Shown: positions 16,664 through 23,949 of the stretch, in pieces
Numbering within the stretch: the stretch's first letter is position 1
How the letters are laid out: every line of letters begins with the position of its first letter
From: a virus
IMG/VR virus record: IMGVR_UViG_3300007540_000075
Span: 1-28,596 of that record
Length of the DNA: 28,596 nt
Reading direction: 5' to 3' (one strand)
Made by a program: the position numbers and the translations under genes
The notes under the pieces: generated by a model
Seen by the model: the letters and a program-made list of their open reading frames with translations, nothing else
Told to the model about the DNA's origin: nothing
The model's database searches: none

Positions 16664-17625
16664 GCAGCACTACCCCATCCCCAGTCATCACCTGAAATGC
16701 CGGCGGCATTGTAATCTGTTACAACACCCTCAAAGAAATTCTTATGAGAGTCTCCCGCAATGATCCAATCAACCCACGGAAGCGGGTTCTTTTTGACTCC
16801 ATAATTACCTTTAAGTCCGAGCTGGATAAGCCGTCTGTCAGCGATGTACCTAATATAAGATTTAACTTCCTCGGACGACAAGCCTTCCAAGTTACCCATC
16901 TCATACGCCAAATCAATAACCGCATCTTCCAGAGACACAGCATTCCGTACCATCTGGTAGATATCGCCTTTGAAAGCGTCTGTAACGATGCGAGGATGCT
17001 CCTCACAGAACGTGCGGAACAGTCTAACCATCCCTTCACAGTGCATTGATTCATCTCTAATTGACCACTCTACAATCTCACACATGCCCCGCATCTTGCC
17101 ATAACGCTGGTAGTTCAACAGCATTACGAATGCACTGAACAGAGACATGCCCTCATTAATCACTGATCGTGCCACAGCCTTGCACAAGCCTGACTGTGTG
17201 CCCACGTCAATGTCTGACATAAACTCTAGTTTATCACTCATCTCTTGTACGGCGGCAAACGCCGAGAACTCGGACTCGGGCAAACCTAACGTATCATTAA
17301 GTAGAGCGTAGCTCCGCTGATGCACAAATTCACGATTAGCAAAGCTAGTAAGCATAGCCCGTATTTCGTTATTCTTAAACTTAGGGATGTAAGATTCCAA
17401 GTAGTTAGTTCCGACTTGGACATCCGATTGAGTAAAGAGTCTAAGGATTTGCGTAATATGGTTTCGTTCTGCATCAGTCAACTTCCCATTGTTCCACTGG
17501 GCAACATCGTCTTGTAGCTTAGCTTCCCACTCGCCCCAGTGCGCCTTCTCTGATTTAATTGCGTATTCCACAGCCCATGGATAACTAAATGGCTTGTAAC
17601 TCTTTGATTCTTCTAGCAATGCCAT
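16660..17625 (-). CDS. nrdB: Ribonucleotide reductase class Ia, small (R2) subunit
   Basis: 321 residues. Carries the full diiron-tyrosyl set with E. coli spacing: D68, E99, H102, radical tyrosine Y106 (REFVHQRSY), E158 (INEG), E192 and H195 (RDESMH). It generates the tyrosyl radical passed to NrdA for reduction of ribonucleotides. It is shorter than E. coli R2 (~375), mostly from a short C-terminal tail (DDWGWGSAA), so the R1-binding end is unusual. The start ATG has only a GGGG eight bases upstream. nrdB is separated from nrdA by five small or mid-size genes and by its own promoter-terminator element, so the two subunits may be expressed at different levels. Confidence 0.92.
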   Translation of the reverse strand: MALLEESKSYKPFSYPWAVEYAIKSEKAHWGEWEAKLQDDVAQWNNGKLTDAERNHITQILRLFTQSDVQVGTNYLESYIPKFKNNEIRAMLTSFANREFVHQRSYALLNDTLGLPESEFSAFAAVQEMSDKLEFMSDIDVGTQSGLCKAVARSVINEGMSLFSAFVMLLNYQRYGKMRGMCEIVEWSIRDESMHCEGMVRLFRTFCEEHPRIVTDAFKGDIYQMVRNAVSLEDAVIDLAYEMGNLEGLSSEEVKSYIRYIADRRLIQLGLKGNYGVKKNPLPWVDWIIAGDSHKNFFEGVVTDYNAAGISGDDWGWGSAA

Positions 17626-17650
17626 CGGCAGTACCCCAATTATTAGTGAT

Positions 17651-17672
17651 AAAAAAGCCCACCGAAGTGGGC
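17651..17672 (-). terminator. UUCG-loop terminator / attenuator ahead of nrdB
   Basis: Minus strand: GCCCAC-TTCG-GTGGGC followed by six T. A perfect 6-bp stem with the very stable C(UUCG)G tetraloop. It lies between the coiled-coil gene (stop at 17707) and the nrdB start (17625), and only ~15 bases downstream of a promoter. It should end most upstream transcripts, with nrdB made by read-through. Confidence 0.85.
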
Positions 17673-17686
17673 CACCAAGATTGGTA

Positions 17687-17714
17687 GTTATACTCAGAGA
17701 GGGAGATTAGTCAA
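17687..17714 (-). promoter_or_regulatory. Sigma70-like promoter (TTGACT-N16-TATAAC) ahead of nrdB
   Basis: On the minus strand, TTGACT (17714-17709) is 16 bases from TATAAC (17692-17687). The -35 overlaps the stop codon of the upstream gene. A start near 17680 would leave only ~30 bases before the terminator ends. An imperfect palindrome ACCAA-TC-TTGGT (17685-17674) covers the start region and could be an operator or part of an alternative hairpin. Confidence 0.65.
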
Positions 17715-17928
17715 CGTCTTTTTTATTCATCGTGTTAGTCAACTGTTGACGTAGTTGGCTAACCTGTTCTTCTAGTTCAAGAATCCGATCTGCAGCAAGA
17801 TTAGACAATTCGCAGGCAACGATTTCAGTGACGTATGAACCATTATCCCGTTCCTCTTTAAGCTCTAATGCTTGTGCCTCACGTAACGCTTTAACTAGAG
17901 TGAACTCTTCATCAAAATCTATGCTCAT
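17707..17928 (-). CDS. Small acidic coiled-coil protein
   Basis: 73 residues, ATGA overlap with the upstream 49-residue gene. Acidic N-terminus (MSIDFDEEFTLVKAL) and a C-terminal leucine-rich coiled coil (AADRILELEEQVSQLRQQL). No domain recognised. The 3' end of the gene carries the inverted repeat GTCAACTGTTGAC (17738-17750) and the -35 of the next promoter, so part of this coding sequence may also be regulatory. Confidence 0.6.
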   Translation of the reverse strand: MSIDFDEEFTLVKALREAQALELKEERDNGSYVTEIVACELSNLAADRILELEEQVSQLRQQLTNTMNKKDVD

Positions 17929-18074
17929 CGCCCTTGCCCCCTGTAAGGTTTGTAGCTACGCTTCTTGTGTTTGTTCATTGATGATAGTTTGATAGCGCCA
18001 TTACCAATGCTTGTTCCTTTGATCATAGGCTCTGGGTGCCATGCAACGCCAGTAGCTTTTGTCTTAGTTGCCAT
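17925..18074 (-). CDS. 49-residue basic protein
   Basis: Starts MATKTKATGVAWHPEPMIKG and ends NKHKKRSYKPYRGQGR. The ribosome site GGAG lies 7 bases ahead of the ATG, and the stop overlaps the next start (ATGA). The 'HP.PMIKGTS.G' opening and 'YRGQG' ending resemble tiny basic proteins I recognise from marine phages. It is strongly positively charged, so nucleic-acid binding is possible; no proof. Confidence 0.6.
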   Translation of the reverse strand: MATKTKATGVAWHPEPMIKGTSIGNGAIKLSSMNKHKKRSYKPYRGQGR

Positions 18075-18123
18075 CTTTTAACTCCAATTCTAGTTGAATT
18101 AGTTTAGCCTCAAGCTTTGCCAT
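18064..18123 (-). CDS. Possible 19-residue leader peptide
   Basis: Frame MAKLEAKLIQLELELKDGN begins inside the 3' end of the metallophosphoesterase gene and ends just inside the 49-residue gene. It is amphipathic and leucine-rich. Its ribosome site is weak. It bridges the otherwise untranslated gap between its neighbours, so translational coupling is possible, but chance is not excluded. Confidence 0.25.
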   Translation of the reverse strand: MAKLEAKLIQLELELKDGN

Positions 18124-18856
18124 CTTCCGTGTCTGATGTTTCACTGATGCTTTCAGAAGTTTCAGATACGTCTTGTACAACTTCTCCTGAATCCTCTTGA
18201 TTTCTTTTGCCATAGTATTTAAGTTCCCATGTGTCATCTAAATTGTGTACTATATAAGAGCAATTATAAACCCAATCACCGCAATTCATGTATGGACCCT
18301 TGATCTTAGGAGAATGTGTATGGCCTGTCAAGCAACCTTTATATCCTTTCCGATGAACCCATTTTACTATGTTACGTTCTGTACCGAACCATTTATACAT
18401 GAGGTCTGTGAACGCAGGCTTACTGCTGTCGTGATGTACCCAGTCCCACAGATGGGCAAAAAGGTTGATCGCCCGCCTCGGAATTTTCATTGTAAGGTCA
18501 AAGTAGTCACCGTGCGTAACGACAATATCTTCGTAGATATACTGATCTACAATAACTACGTTCGCTAAGCTCATGTCCTCCCGCAGGAAGGGCCTTACGA
18601 AGTCATCGTGGTTACCGGGTAGGTAAATCACTTTACATCGCTCAGAGAGCTTTAGAATGCGTCTCAGCACCTCTGTGTGAGTCTTAGGCCAGTAATGCCT
18701 ACGACGTAATGCCCATCCATCAATCATGTCACCCACAAGAAACAGATAGTCTGAAGTAAAAGAGTCCAAGAACCTGTGCAACCGCTGTGCCTTGCAACTC
18801 TTTGTTCCTAAGTGGGTGTCACTAATGAAGACAGCTTTATAGTGTGGGCGTTTCAA
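18110..18856 (-). CDS. Metallophosphoesterase, LpxH-like (UDP-diacylglucosamine pyrophosphatase type)
   Basis: 248 residues from a TTG start at 18856, chosen because it gives the usual short lead (KRPHYKAVFISDTHLGTK) and has AAGG ahead; the longer ATG start at 18931 would overlap the upstream gene by 95 bases. All metal-binding motifs of the calcineurin-like fold are present: D13-T-H15, GD43MIDGW, GN82H83DD, H115GD and GH179TH181. Overall order and the ALRRRHYWP segment fit the LpxH-like branch, which in hosts acts in lipid A synthesis. In phage it could modify host envelope lipids or act on nucleotides. The Ser/Glu-rich C-terminal tail (~26 residues) is extra. Confidence 0.8.
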   Translation of the reverse strand: MKRPHYKAVFISDTHLGTKSCKAQRLHRFLDSFTSDYLFLVGDMIDGWALRRRHYWPKTHTEVLRRILKLSERCKVIYLPGNHDDFVRPFLREDMSLANVVIVDQYIYEDIVVTHGDYFDLTMKIPRRAINLFAHLWDWVHHDSSKPAFTDLMYKWFGTERNIVKWVHRKGYKGCLTGHTHSPKIKGPYMNCGDWVYNCSYIVHNLDDTWELKYYGKRNQEDSGEVVQDVSETSESISETSDTEDGKA

Positions 18857-19106
18857 GTCCCTTGTCCTTACGTTTGTTATGTAGCATTTGTTCAAAGCAG
18901 TCCCATAGCTCTTCAAAACGCATAGAAGCAAAGATCTCCAATCCTAATAGGGCATTGGTTATCTGATCCTGATTCATCCGCTCAGAAGACTTGTAGAGAG
19001 CTTTAATGTCATCAACTGTATGCCATGCCGCCATGATCTTCTGTTCAAGTGTCAGATAATCAATCTTACGTTTTCCATCGTCTTCGCAATAGTACCCATC
19101 ACTCAT
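18837..19106 (-). CDS. Hypothetical helical protein
   Basis: 89 residues from the ATG at 19106 (MSDGYYCEDDGKRKIDYL); an alternative in-frame ATG at 19124 adds six residues but overlaps the zinc-ribbon gene further. Helical and charged, with KIMAAWHTVDDIKALYKSSE and a second helix LLGLEIFASMRFEELWD. The 'AAW.TVDDI..LY..SE' pattern recurs in marine phages beside RNR genes; no function known. Overlaps both neighbours. Confidence 0.55.
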   Translation of the reverse strand: MSDGYYCEDDGKRKIDYLTLEQKIMAAWHTVDDIKALYKSSERMNQDQITNALLGLEIFASMRFEELWDCFEQMLHNKRKDKGLETPTL

Positions 19107-19293
19107 CATCTTCTTCATCCTCATAGCATCCGTGTATTTCTGTGTACAACATGTCTAATCCGCTATGACACATTGGACATAATTGTACAGGGATAATGCC
19201 GATGTATCCGGCAATACCCCCTTCCAATTGAATTTCAAAGTCACACCGGCAGATACTACACTCCATTACGTTTGGTTCAGCGTTCTGGTGCAT
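19099..19293 (-). CDS. Small zinc-ribbon protein
   Basis: 64 residues. Two CxxC knuckles (ECSICR near residue 12 and LCPMCH near 39) with a GG.AGYIGIIPVQ loop between, then a strongly acidic tail (YEDEEDDE). This is a four-cysteine zinc ribbon. It lies 4 bases after nrdA, with AGGGA before its ATG. Similar ribbons are frequent in phage nucleotide-metabolism clusters. A role with NrdA is only a guess. Confidence 0.65.
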   Translation of the reverse strand: MHQNAEPNVMECSICRCDFEIQLEGGIAGYIGIIPVQLCPMCHSGLDMLYTEIHGCYEDEEDDE

Positions 19294-19297
19294 TCAA

Positions 19298-21067
19298 TTA
19301 TCCCTGACAGCTAATACAAACATCATCATCGTCTGCGGCAGCACCTGCATAATCTTTCAGTGCATTACGTTCGACTGATGAGCCAACCTTGTCGGCACTA
19401 ATGCCTGCGTTTGTACGTAAATAGTACAGCCCCTTGAGCCCATCCTTCCATGCCTTCATGTGCACAGAGTTCACATACTTAGCAGGAGATCCTGCAGGGA
19501 AGAACAGATTCACTGACTGCCCTTGACAAATAAACTCCTGTCTTTTCGACGAGTGTTCGACCACCCACGCTTGATCAAGTTCAAACGCTGTTTTAAATAC
19601 AGCTTTTTCATGATCCGATAGGAAGTCCAAATGCTGGACAGAACCTTCGTTTGCAATGATCGTCTTCCATGTGCCTTCTGTGTTCTCGCCATGTTCTGCT
19701 AACACCTCCTCCAGAGCACGATTTTTGACCAGATGAGCACCAGCCCGTGTCCGATGCGTGTAAGCATTCGACTTAATGGGTTCAATGGAGGCACTGCATC
19801 CGCATATGATTGAGCTATTTGCATTCGGCGCAATAGCCAACAAGTGTGCGTTGCGTCTACCTGTACCAGCCATGTCTGGAGCCTCACCCCGTAGTAGCGC
19901 AAGTTCTTGCGTAGACTCAATTGCATTCTCCTTGATCTTCTTAAAGATCTGATAATTTTCACTGGCCGCTTGCCAAGACTCCCAAGCAATCCCCTTGTTC
20001 TGGAGATAACCGTGGAAGCCCATCGCACCTAATCCAATAGAGCGTTCCATGTACGCACTGTACTTGGCCTTCTCTAGCTCTTCCGGAGCGTTTCGGATAA
20101 AGAATTTAAGTACGTTGTCCAAGTATCTGACCAAGTCTTGAACCATTGTTGTGTCTCGCCATTCATCCCATTTTTCAAGGTTGACGCTTGAGAGGCAGCA
20201 GACGGCTGTCCGCTTGGTGTCTGTAGCGAGATGTATTTCGTTACATAGGTTAGACCCTCTAATTGATAGTCCAAGAGCTTTTTGAGCATCTGGTAGTGCT
20301 CGGTTGGCTGTGTCGATAAAGTTGAGGTAAGGCGAACCAGTTCTGAAGCGAGCTTCAAGTATTCTTTGCCACAACTCTCTAGCTTGGATTGTACTTCTAA
20401 CAGCCCCTGAATGTGGGCATCTGAGTTCCCAAGTTTGTCCATTTTGTACTGCCTCCATGAAAGCATCTGTAATGTTTACTGCGTTGAAAAGGTTGAAACA
20501 TTTACGATTAATGTCCCCGCCTGTAGGTACTTTAAAGTTTGTAAATTCAATAATCTCAGGATGTGAGACATCTAAGTAGGCAGCATAGCTACCCTTACGT
20601 GTCTTACCCTGCTTGTATGCAGTCATCTGTGAGTCCACAACCTTCATGAAGGGAATCACACCGGGTGCCTTGTCACTGACAGGGCGCACAGAGGACCAGT
20701 GTCCACCTACCCCACCGCCTTTGACAGATAGCCATGCCACTTCAGCGTTATGCTCTATCAGACTATCAAGAGTGTCATCAACGTAAGAGAGAAAGCAAGA
20801 GATAGGTAGTCCAGTAATCTTGTCACTTTCTCGTGGGGCGTTACTGAGCACAGGGCTAGCATACATAAACCAACGCTTGCTAGCGTAATCATAAATACGT
20901 TGTGCAAAGTCTAAGTCTCCTTCGCAATAGGCAACTGCCGCACGAGCAAATGCCTCCTGCGGGGATGTTTCATCCTCAAGCATGTAGTAATCTTTGAGCA
21001 GGACGATTGCCTGCTCTGTCAGATCCTCATCACGCTCAGGATAAATTGTAATTCCTAAGTGTTTCAC
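19298..21067 (-). CDS. nrdA: Ribonucleotide reductase class I, large (R1) subunit, lacking the ATP cone
   Basis: 589 residues against ~760 in E. coli NrdA. Catalytic residues are all present: C91 (LPISC) and C290 (AVCCLSS) as the redox pair, N273-L-C275-N-E277 as the radical site, Y548-Y549 as the radical relay, and a C-terminal C584-x2-C587 for re-reduction. The N-terminal ATP-cone is missing, so dATP activity control through that domain is absent. It reduces ribonucleoside diphosphates to deoxy forms with the NrdB encoded at 16660. The start overlaps the upstream DUF3310 gene by ATGA. Confidence 0.93.
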   Translation of the reverse strand: MKHLGITIYPERDEDLTEQAIVLLKDYYMLEDETSPQEAFARAAVAYCEGDLDFAQRIYDYASKRWFMYASPVLSNAPRESDKITGLPISCFLSYVDDTLDSLIEHNAEVAWLSVKGGGVGGHWSSVRPVSDKAPGVIPFMKVVDSQMTAYKQGKTRKGSYAAYLDVSHPEIIEFTNFKVPTGGDINRKCFNLFNAVNITDAFMEAVQNGQTWELRCPHSGAVRSTIQARELWQRILEARFRTGSPYLNFIDTANRALPDAQKALGLSIRGSNLCNEIHLATDTKRTAVCCLSSVNLEKWDEWRDTTMVQDLVRYLDNVLKFFIRNAPEELEKAKYSAYMERSIGLGAMGFHGYLQNKGIAWESWQAASENYQIFKKIKENAIESTQELALLRGEAPDMAGTGRRNAHLLAIAPNANSSIICGCSASIEPIKSNAYTHRTRAGAHLVKNRALEEVLAEHGENTEGTWKTIIANEGSVQHLDFLSDHEKAVFKTAFELDQAWVVEHSSKRQEFICQGQSVNLFFPAGSPAKYVNSVHMKAWKDGLKGLYYLRTNAGISADKVGSSVERNALKDYAGAAADDDDVCISCQG

Positions 21068-21381
21068 CAGTTAACCCCTTCAGTCTTCTCCATTAACTCA
21101 ATCATCTTCTTGAGATACCAGATAGACTTTTTACAATTAGAAATTGGATCGCCCTTATTCCATAGACGACTGCCAGTATACTTAAGTACATTACCATGAC
21201 AATACTGTATAGCATCATAAGGACCAAGAACATCAACAATGTAGTCGATGGTTTCAATGGTTCCTGCATTATAGTGTGCTGGTTTTTCGATTTCATCGTA
21301 CATGTCTACATCTACCATGTCTTCAATCAAAGCGTTGACTTCTGGGGATAAGGATTCCCTAATTTCTTTCATTCCTTTCAT
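21064..21381 (-). CDS. DUF3310 / T7 gp1.7-like nucleotide kinase domain protein
   Basis: 105 residues. The DUF3310 signature is clear: KPAHYNAGTIETIDYI at ~33-48, CHGNVLKYTGSR at ~61-72 and KGDPISNCKKSIWYLKKMIE at ~76-95. In T7, gp1.7 with this domain phosphorylates dTMP and dGMP. It is coupled to nrdA (ATGA), which fits a role in the dNTP supply. The start is in a TAATG with the gene before. The N-terminal ~30 residues are acidic and specific to this protein. Confidence 0.8.
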   Translation of the reverse strand: MKGMKEIRESLSPEVNALIEDMVDVDMYDEIEKPAHYNAGTIETIDYIVDVLGPYDAIQYCHGNVLKYTGSRLWNKGDPISNCKKSIWYLKKMIELMEKTEGVNW

Positions 21382-21743
21382 TACGCATTCCCGTATGTCT
21401 TTGTATTAAAGTTCAATGTGATCACCTTACCGTCTTCACTACGAGTGAAGGTAGGTTCCTCTTCGGCATCTTCCAGAAATTCATCAATCATGTCAGTAAA
21501 GTTGTCGATAAAGTGTGACCGCACATAGTCAAGAAAATCTTGATCTTGTTCCATCAATTGCAGAGTACATGCCATCATACCAACAACACTGCGAATTTTC
21601 ATCCGATCATCCTCAGATAAATCGTCTTGTAAATCTTCTTCCACGTAGGCACTAACCTCGCCTGTCCACTGCCCATTCTCATCAAATACAGGCTCAACTC
21701 CGACACCAAATATGGAATGCTTCTTCTCTGTTTGCTCTGTCAT
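21381..21743 (-). CDS. Acidic hypothetical protein
   Basis: 120 residues, very acidic through the middle (VEEDLQDDLSEDDRMKI, DEFLEDAEEEPTF). A mainly helical core with a beta end (GKVITLNFNTKTYG). No recognised domain. Such acidic proteins in replication clusters can be DNA mimics or partner-binding factors; nothing here proves that. An AAGG site lies ahead of the ATG, 4 bases after the endonuclease I stop. Confidence 0.55.
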   Translation of the reverse strand: MTEQTEKKHSIFGVGVEPVFDENGQWTGEVSAYVEEDLQDDLSEDDRMKIRSVVGMMACTLQLMEQDQDFLDYVRSHFIDNFTDMIDEFLEDAEEEPTFTRSEDGKVITLNFNTKTYGNA

Positions 21744-21747
21744 GACT

Positions 21748-22209
21748 CTACCTTTTTACCTTCTGTAACGGAAATTCGTTCATCTCTTTAGGCATTAGCT
21801 TAACTGGCTTTTTCTTTTCGTCAAGCCACTCTTGCGGTACATCTTTGTCGGCGTACAAAAACCCATTCTTCTCACACCAATCAGCGTAAGAAGTCTTTGA
21901 GCCCTTGCGTAGTTTTGCCTTGCTACTTGTAAACACAAAACGTATATCTAGATTGGGGTGTTGTTTCTTTATACACAAATGCTTCATCCGATCTTCTGTT
22001 GTGAATCGTCCTTTCGTTTCGACGATGATCCCATTCGGGAGTAAGAAATCTGGAGTGTAACTTCTGTAATTCAGATCTTCCCATTCAATCTTGATGCACT
22101 CGTACTGGGCATTACAGTTCCTCTTTTTCAAAGATTCAAGAACTACATGTTCCAGCCCAGAACGATAGCCATGTTTACGTGCAGCTAAAAATGCTTTGCT
22201 ATTTCGCAT
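21748..22209 (-). CDS. T7-type endonuclease I (Holliday-junction resolvase)
   Basis: 153 residues, close to T7 gp3 (149). The catalytic set matches T7 almost residue by residue: E20 (RSGLE), D54 (YTPDF), E64 and K66 (IVETKGRF). It cleaves branched DNA during packaging and, in T7, breaks host DNA for nucleotide recycling. It overlaps the upstream exonuclease by 11 bases, so the two nucleases are likely co-produced. Confidence 0.9.
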   Translation of the reverse strand: MRNSKAFLAARKHGYRSGLEHVVLESLKKRNCNAQYECIKIEWEDLNYRSYTPDFLLPNGIIVETKGRFTTEDRMKHLCIKKQHPNLDIRFVFTSSKAKLRKGSKTSYADWCEKNGFLYADKDVPQEWLDEKKKPVKLMPKEMNEFPLQKVKR

Positions 22210-23065
22210 TCACATACTTTTCATCAATCTCTACGTAGGAAACGATAGGCAGTTCCTTTGCTGCAGAGACGAGTGATGGAATCTCTTGAAGTCCGGGCCA
22301 GCATTTGTACCTGAACTTACACCATCCACACTCAGGTGCTAGTATCTTGTTACCTGTCTCTTTCTTACGGAAAGTTTCTGGAACAGCTTCAAAGCAACGC
22401 TTAAATTGATTGTCTTGGAGTTTGTCTGCTTTCTCTTTGATCTCATCAAGTACATCCTCTACTTCAACAGCTAAGTCATATGCAGATACGTATTTAAACT
22501 CTCCTGAGCCTTTGTTAATGACCCACCAGCCACCTACGTCCACATTCAACGCCTTAGCGTAGCCAGCAAGCTGTCCTACGTAACCAAAGGCATCATGCTC
22601 TTTCAGTGTCTGGTAATCCTTGAACTTGTTTGTGTAAGACCAAGGGGAAGCAGATTTAATGTCATCCACTCGCTTATTCATAATCAAGTCATGGGTGCCA
22701 TCAATCTTATGCCTACCTACCGTGAGGGTAGATTTATACCCATCACTGAAGTCAACACCGGCCTCCATCAAGATACCTTTGAACACGGCTTCAACAATAT
22801 CCCCGATCATCATGTTCATCAGGAAGTTTGCAGATGGTTCAATGGCATCCTTCGGATCATTCTTTTCATACCATAGCTGGCAGTAAGGTCTGCCAACATT
22901 GGACATGCGCAGTCCAAACTTACGTTCCTTCTGGTTGAACTGCTTATTGATAGCCTCTTCCATATCTCGCATGATACGAGCAATCGTGGCACTTGACATG
23001 CCACGCTTACCCTTCCGAGCATCTTCTAGGTACCGATGTACCTTGATCTCTGCTGGATGCATCAT
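22199..23065 (-). CDS. PD-(D/E)XK exonuclease with Cas4/AddB-like Fe-S cysteines
   Basis: 288 residues. RecB-like nuclease motifs: G..E at ~88-92 (IGDIVE), D126 (IDGTHDLI), D135-I-K137 (VDDIKSA) and Q165-x3-Y169 (GQLAGYAKAL). One cysteine comes before the core (C62, RPYCQLWYE) and three after it (C246-x2-C249-x5-C255), the arrangement that holds a 4Fe-4S cluster in Cas4 and AddB. Place in the cluster equals T7 gene 6 exonuclease, so it probably digests DNA for recombination and host DNA recycling. The start overlaps the upstream stop by ATGA. No CRISPR locus is near. Confidence 0.8.
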   Translation of the reverse strand: MMHPAEIKVHRYLEDARKGKRGMSSATIARIMRDMEEAINKQFNQKERKFGLRMSNVGRPYCQLWYEKNDPKDAIEPSANFLMNMMIGDIVEAVFKGILMEAGVDFSDGYKSTLTVGRHKIDGTHDLIMNKRVDDIKSASPWSYTNKFKDYQTLKEHDAFGYVGQLAGYAKALNVDVGGWWVINKGSGEFKYVSAYDLAVEVEDVLDEIKEKADKLQDNQFKRCFEAVPETFRKKETGNKILAPECGWCKFRYKCWPGLQEIPSLVSAAKELPIVSYVEIDEKYVNAK

Positions 23066-23949
23066 TGATCGTCGCCCATGTCTACATCAATAAAGTCTTC
23101 GACAAGGGCCATGTCATCCTCTGAGATTTTCTCAACACGCTTTTCATTCCATTGATTTAATACATAGTCATTGTAGTTGTTAATCCATTCCAAGAATGAA
23201 GCAAACTTCTCTTGATCTTCCTCTTTAAGATCAATGGAGTTGGACTGATCCAGTTCCACAATCGGAGTAAAGTACACCGCACCTGTAGGCAAGTCATGGC
23301 TCTCTGTCTGTAAATTAATCCAGTGCTGGATAGGCAGACGCTTCTGACGACCAAGTGTAGCAAACGGAACACCCATATCCTTGTATGCATCTTTGTTGTC
23401 AATCTCCCAGATGAATGGGTGGACGACAGGTTCAATCGACTCTCCTTGGGCATTCACTGGCTCTAGCATCTCGACTTCGCCAAAGATAACACGCACACGC
23501 TTGATGGACTTCATCAGATCTTGCGTCTCTTTTGGCAGAGATTTGTAGTCAGCAATGTACCCAGACGGACGACCGCAGTTGAGGGTGCCTGCGGTGTCCT
23601 TGAGGTCTAGGTTAATGTTGTCAGACATCAATGTCTTGACATATGTTTTCGTGCCCGACTCATACTTCTTGTACATAAAACGCTGTACAAACGGGCGAAT
23701 GCGTACAACAAGCGAATAGATGTATGTGTCATCTGGTAATTGTAACCGGTACGTACCGCCTTCAATCACTTCCATGTTCTTCATTTTACCCTTCACATCG
23801 ACCTGACCCATAACGGCTGGGTTCCAAATGCGTAATCGGGCTAATGTAGATTGTTTAGATGATCCACTGGACATGTCCGTGGTCATACCCATTGCCTTCG
23901 CCATCTCTGCGAAGTTGCCTGAACTTAGTGTTGATACTTCTGTGGTCAT
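23062..23949 (-). CDS. Probable single-stranded DNA-binding protein
   Basis: 295 residues. The N-terminal ~35 residues look disordered; the core (residues ~40-250) is mixed beta/alpha with a basic, aromatic-rich part (RIRPFVQRFMYKKYESGTK). The C-terminus is strongly acidic (SEDDMALVEDFIDVDMGDDQ), as in phage and bacterial SSBs such as T7 gp2.5, where the tail recruits polymerase and helicase. It sits between polymerase and exonuclease and has the strongest ribosome site in the window, fitting a protein needed in large amounts. No OB-fold motif can be proved by eye. Confidence 0.45.
   Translation of the reverse strand: MTTEVSTLSSGNFAEMAKAMGMTTDMSSGSSKQSTLARLRIWNPAVMGQVDVKGKMKNMEVIEGGTYRLQLPDDTYIYSLVVRIRPFVQRFMYKKYESGTKTYVKTLMSDNINLDLKDTAGTLNCGRPSGYIADYKSLPKETQDLMKSIKRVRVIFGEVEMLEPVNAQGESIEPVVHPFIWEIDNKDAYKDMGVPFATLGRQKRLPIQHWINLQTESHDLPTGAVYFTPIVELDQSNSIDLKEEDQEKFASFLEWINNYNDYVLNQWNEKRVEKISEDDMALVEDFIDVDMGDDQ

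Noticed and set aside
17738-17750. Inverted repeat GTCAACTGTTGAC as an operator
   Set aside because: It lies in coding sequence and is only 6 bp per arm; noted, but not enough to call a site.
18857-18931. ATG start for the metallophosphoesterase at 18931
   Set aside because: It would overlap the upstream gene by 95 bases and add a lead not seen in the family; TTG at 18856 fits better.
22199-23065. Reading the Cas4-like nuclease as a CRISPR component
   Set aside because: No repeats or other cas genes; the setting is a T7-like replication cluster.
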